The position numbers were made by a program, and so were the translations under genes. Source: Neisseriaceae bacterium (GTDB lineage Bacteria > Pseudomonadota > Gammaproteobacteria > Burkholderiales > UBA11063). Taken from it: 7,131 nt of DNA. The stretch spans positions 1 to 7,131 of the forward strand of contig DAHXMX010000049.1 in the NCBI GenBank assembly GCA_027371515.1, given 5' to 3'. The notes under the pieces were generated by a model. It did no database searches. It was not told where the DNA came from and worked only from the letters and a program-made list of their open reading frames with translations. Position 1 is the first letter of the stretch. The number at the start of each line of letters is the position of its first letter. This document shows positions 6,072 to 7,131 of this stretch, piece by piece.

Positions 6072-6708
6072 ATATTGATTGTATAAAATACATAATAACT
6101 GAATTGTATATAATTATACTAGCAAAAGTAAAGATTATAATGCCAATTATTAACTCAATTACTTGAATATAAGTTAAGAATAATATACGGATTTTGTTAT
6201 GATTAAATAATATAGCAACTATACTAAACCAGATTAATGTAGATACACCCATACTAAACCAAGTTAGTATTTTATATTGTATATTTAACTTGTTAACTAG
6301 TGGTAGGAGGCTACTAAAGAATACAATTACTTTAGCATTAGATAAGTTACAAATTAATCCATTAATAAAAGGTTGATTCAGGTTTTTGCGTTGAGTACTG
6401 TTAATATCTTGAATTTGTTTGTGTTTTAAAAAATTAATTATTAGTGAAATACTAATATAATAGAGATATATTAATCCTAAAGAAATAAACATAATATACA
6501 AAATACTATATTTAGTGGATAAAGCACTACCAATAAAATATGTAATAAGTAAATTTATCATTACACCTAGTGCAATACCCATAGCGCATATTATTCCATA
6601 TTTTTGACCTTTATGGATACTGTGGCGAAATACAGTTGCAAAATCAGGACCTGGGATAATGAGTCCACCTAGCTGAAATAACATAATTGCTATAAAAATA
6701 CCAAACAT
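6070..6708 (-). CDS. LysE/RhtB family amino-acid exporter
   Basis: Inner-membrane exporter of the LysE/RhtB superfamily, whose members expel amino acids such as lysine, threonine or homoserine lactone. From the ATG at 6708 it is 212 aa, the usual family size, and the hallmark PGPDF falls at residues 19-23, as expected at the end of the first membrane segment. About six hydrophobic segments are visible: roughly 1-18, 38-60, 67-93, 114-138, 145-168 and 181-207. The conserved GIALG (44-48) and NLSNAK (121-126, usually NPKA-like) also fit. The reading frame can be extended to a TTG at 6777 directly after the transposase stop, but those 23 extra residues match nothing in the family, and a candidate promoter would start transcription downstream of that TTG. 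No clear Shine-Dalgarno precedes 6708. The substrate cannot be predicted. It lies in an operon with oppA. Confidence 0.85.
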   Translation of the reverse strand: MFGIFIAIMLFQLGGLIIPGPDFATVFRHSIHKGQKYGIICAMGIALGVMINLLITYFIGSALSTKYSILYIMFISLGLIYLYYISISLIINFLKHKQIQDINSTQRKNLNQPFINGLICNLSNAKVIVFFSSLLPLVNKLNIQYKILTWFSMGVSTLIWFSIVAILFNHNKIRILFLTYIQVIELIIGIIIFTFASIIIYNSVIMYFIQSI

Positions 6709-6747
6709 AATATTAAGCAAACTAAAAAACAAACAATGCGACATTTT

Positions 6748-6777
6748 ATCATAAGAAATGTTATTGAGGCTAGACAA
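6748..6777 (-). promoter_or_regulatory. Candidate promoter of lysE-oppA at the IS30 end
   Basis: On the minus strand, TTGTCT (6777-6772), an 18-bp spacer and TATGAT (6753-6748) give matches of 4/6 and 5/6 to the sigma-70 consensus. A start near 6741 leaves a leader of about 33 nt before the ATG at 6708. The -35 hexamer abuts the transposase stop codon, so it may lie within the insertion sequence and form a hybrid promoter. Confidence 0.4.
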
Positions 6778-7131
6778 TTACGCTCTGTGTAAACGCCCAT
6801 TTACCGGTGAAGTACAAAAATAATTTTGCGGTGTTAAAAATCCAAGAGATTTTCTTGGTCGGTTATTCAAGTTATTTTGAATAGCAGCTATTTTATCATC
6901 CGTTACCGATGTAAAATCAGTTTTTTTTGGGACAAAATACCTAATGTCTCCATTTATATGTTCATTGAGTCCACGATCTGAGGATCTATATGGTCTAGCA
7001 AAAAAGAATTGGCAGCCAATATTTTCAGATATTTGTTGATGATTAGCAAATTCTGTACCATTATCTGGTGTTATAGTGATAAATGGTATAGCAGTGTTAA
7101 TATAAATGTTTTCTATTGCATCCTGAACGCA
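6778..7131 (-). CDS. IS30-family transposase, C-terminal part (cut by window edge)
   Basis: The 117 visible codons end in TAA at 6780-6778. They contain the end of the DDE catalytic domain of IS30-type transposases, which cut and join the ends of the element. TPDNGTEFANHQQI (fragment residues 21-34) carries the second Asp (D23). PYRSSDRGLNEHING (47-61) carries the catalytic Glu (E57), giving the D-x33-E spacing typical of the family. RYFVPKKTDF and NNRPRKSLGFLTP follow. The usual W-E of the PYxSWERG block is S-D here, a mild departure. The helix-turn-helix region and first Asp lie beyond the window. No frameshift or stop is seen in the visible part. It is on the same strand as the exporter operon and directly upstream of it. 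Confidence 0.92.
   Translation of the reverse strand, partial: CVQDAIENIYINTAIPFITITPDNGTEFANHQQISENIGCQFFFARPYRSSDRGLNEHINGDIRYFVPKKTDFTSVTDDKIAAIQNNLNNRPRKSLGFLTPQNYFCTSPVNGRLHRA

Larger units (their letters stand above)
6709..7131 (-). mobile_element. IS30-family insertion sequence, 3' end
   Basis: The transposase fragment identifies the element, and its terminal inverted repeat should lie shortly after the stop codon, somewhere below 6778. The other end is outside the window, so I cannot define the repeat or target duplication. The 6709 boundary is only the latest plausible limit, set by the start of the conserved exporter sequence. Confidence 0.5.

Noticed and set aside
6709..6777. N-terminal extension of the exporter from a TTG directly after the transposase stop
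   Set aside because: The 23 extra residues lack family similarity, PGPDF would fall too far from the N-terminus, the proposed transcript starts downstream of the TTG, and the segment probably includes IS end sequence.
6800..6811. Third TTTAC-NN-GTAAA-like dyad (TTTACCGGTGAA)
   Set aside because: It has a mismatch and lies within the transposase coding sequence, so it is probably codon-driven coincidence.
1..7131. CRISPR array, toxin-antitoxin pair or phage-defence genes
   Set aside because: No spaced repeats and no unexplained coding space large enough; all long open frames belong to recognised families.

Overview
The window is AT-rich chromosomal DNA (roughly two-thirds A+T by eye) from a Gram-negative proteobacterium. 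The GlgC and GlgA sequences are of the proteobacterial glgC-glgA type, there is a lipoprotein-type OppA, and the nucleotide-sugar enzyme belongs to surface-polysaccharide synthesis. The composition and an IS30-type insertion sequence fit a host-associated or reduced-genome lineage, but I cannot name the genus.

Layout. Positions 1-123 hold no recognisable gene, only a 9-bp-stem hairpin. From 1149 down to 124 on the minus strand lies a CapE/FnlA-type UDP-GlcNAc 4,6-dehydratase. Its promoter region is bracketed by two copies of the dyad TTTAC-NN-GTAAA. Divergent from it, glgC (1379-2641) and glgA (2710-4164) form a two-gene glycogen operon, with a perfect 26-bp palindrome in the gap just before the glgA ribosome binding site. 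A complete tRNA-Leu(UAG) with its own promoter and an encoded CCA follows at 4253-4337. It faces a minus-strand pair reading from the right: a LysE/RhtB-type amino-acid exporter (6708-6070) followed closely by an OppA-type solute-binding lipoprotein (6058-4451). At the right edge (6778-7131, minus strand) is the C-terminal part of an IS30-family transposase, which reads straight towards the exporter gene.

How the genes relate. glgC and glgA supply ADP-glucose and the linear alpha-1,4-glucan chain; branching and degradation enzymes are not in this window. The FnlA-like enzyme starts a 6-deoxy-amino-sugar route (UDP-L-FucNAc type), but its usual partners are not next to it here. The exporter and binding protein share a strand, are 11 nt apart and look translationally coupled. 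Peptide capture linked to overflow amino-acid export is a possible, unproven theme.

I do not see a clearly new multi-gene system. The most interesting signals are regulatory: the paired dyads around the fnlA promoter, the glgC-glgA palindrome, and an IS30 end that appears to have replaced the upstream region of the exporter operon.
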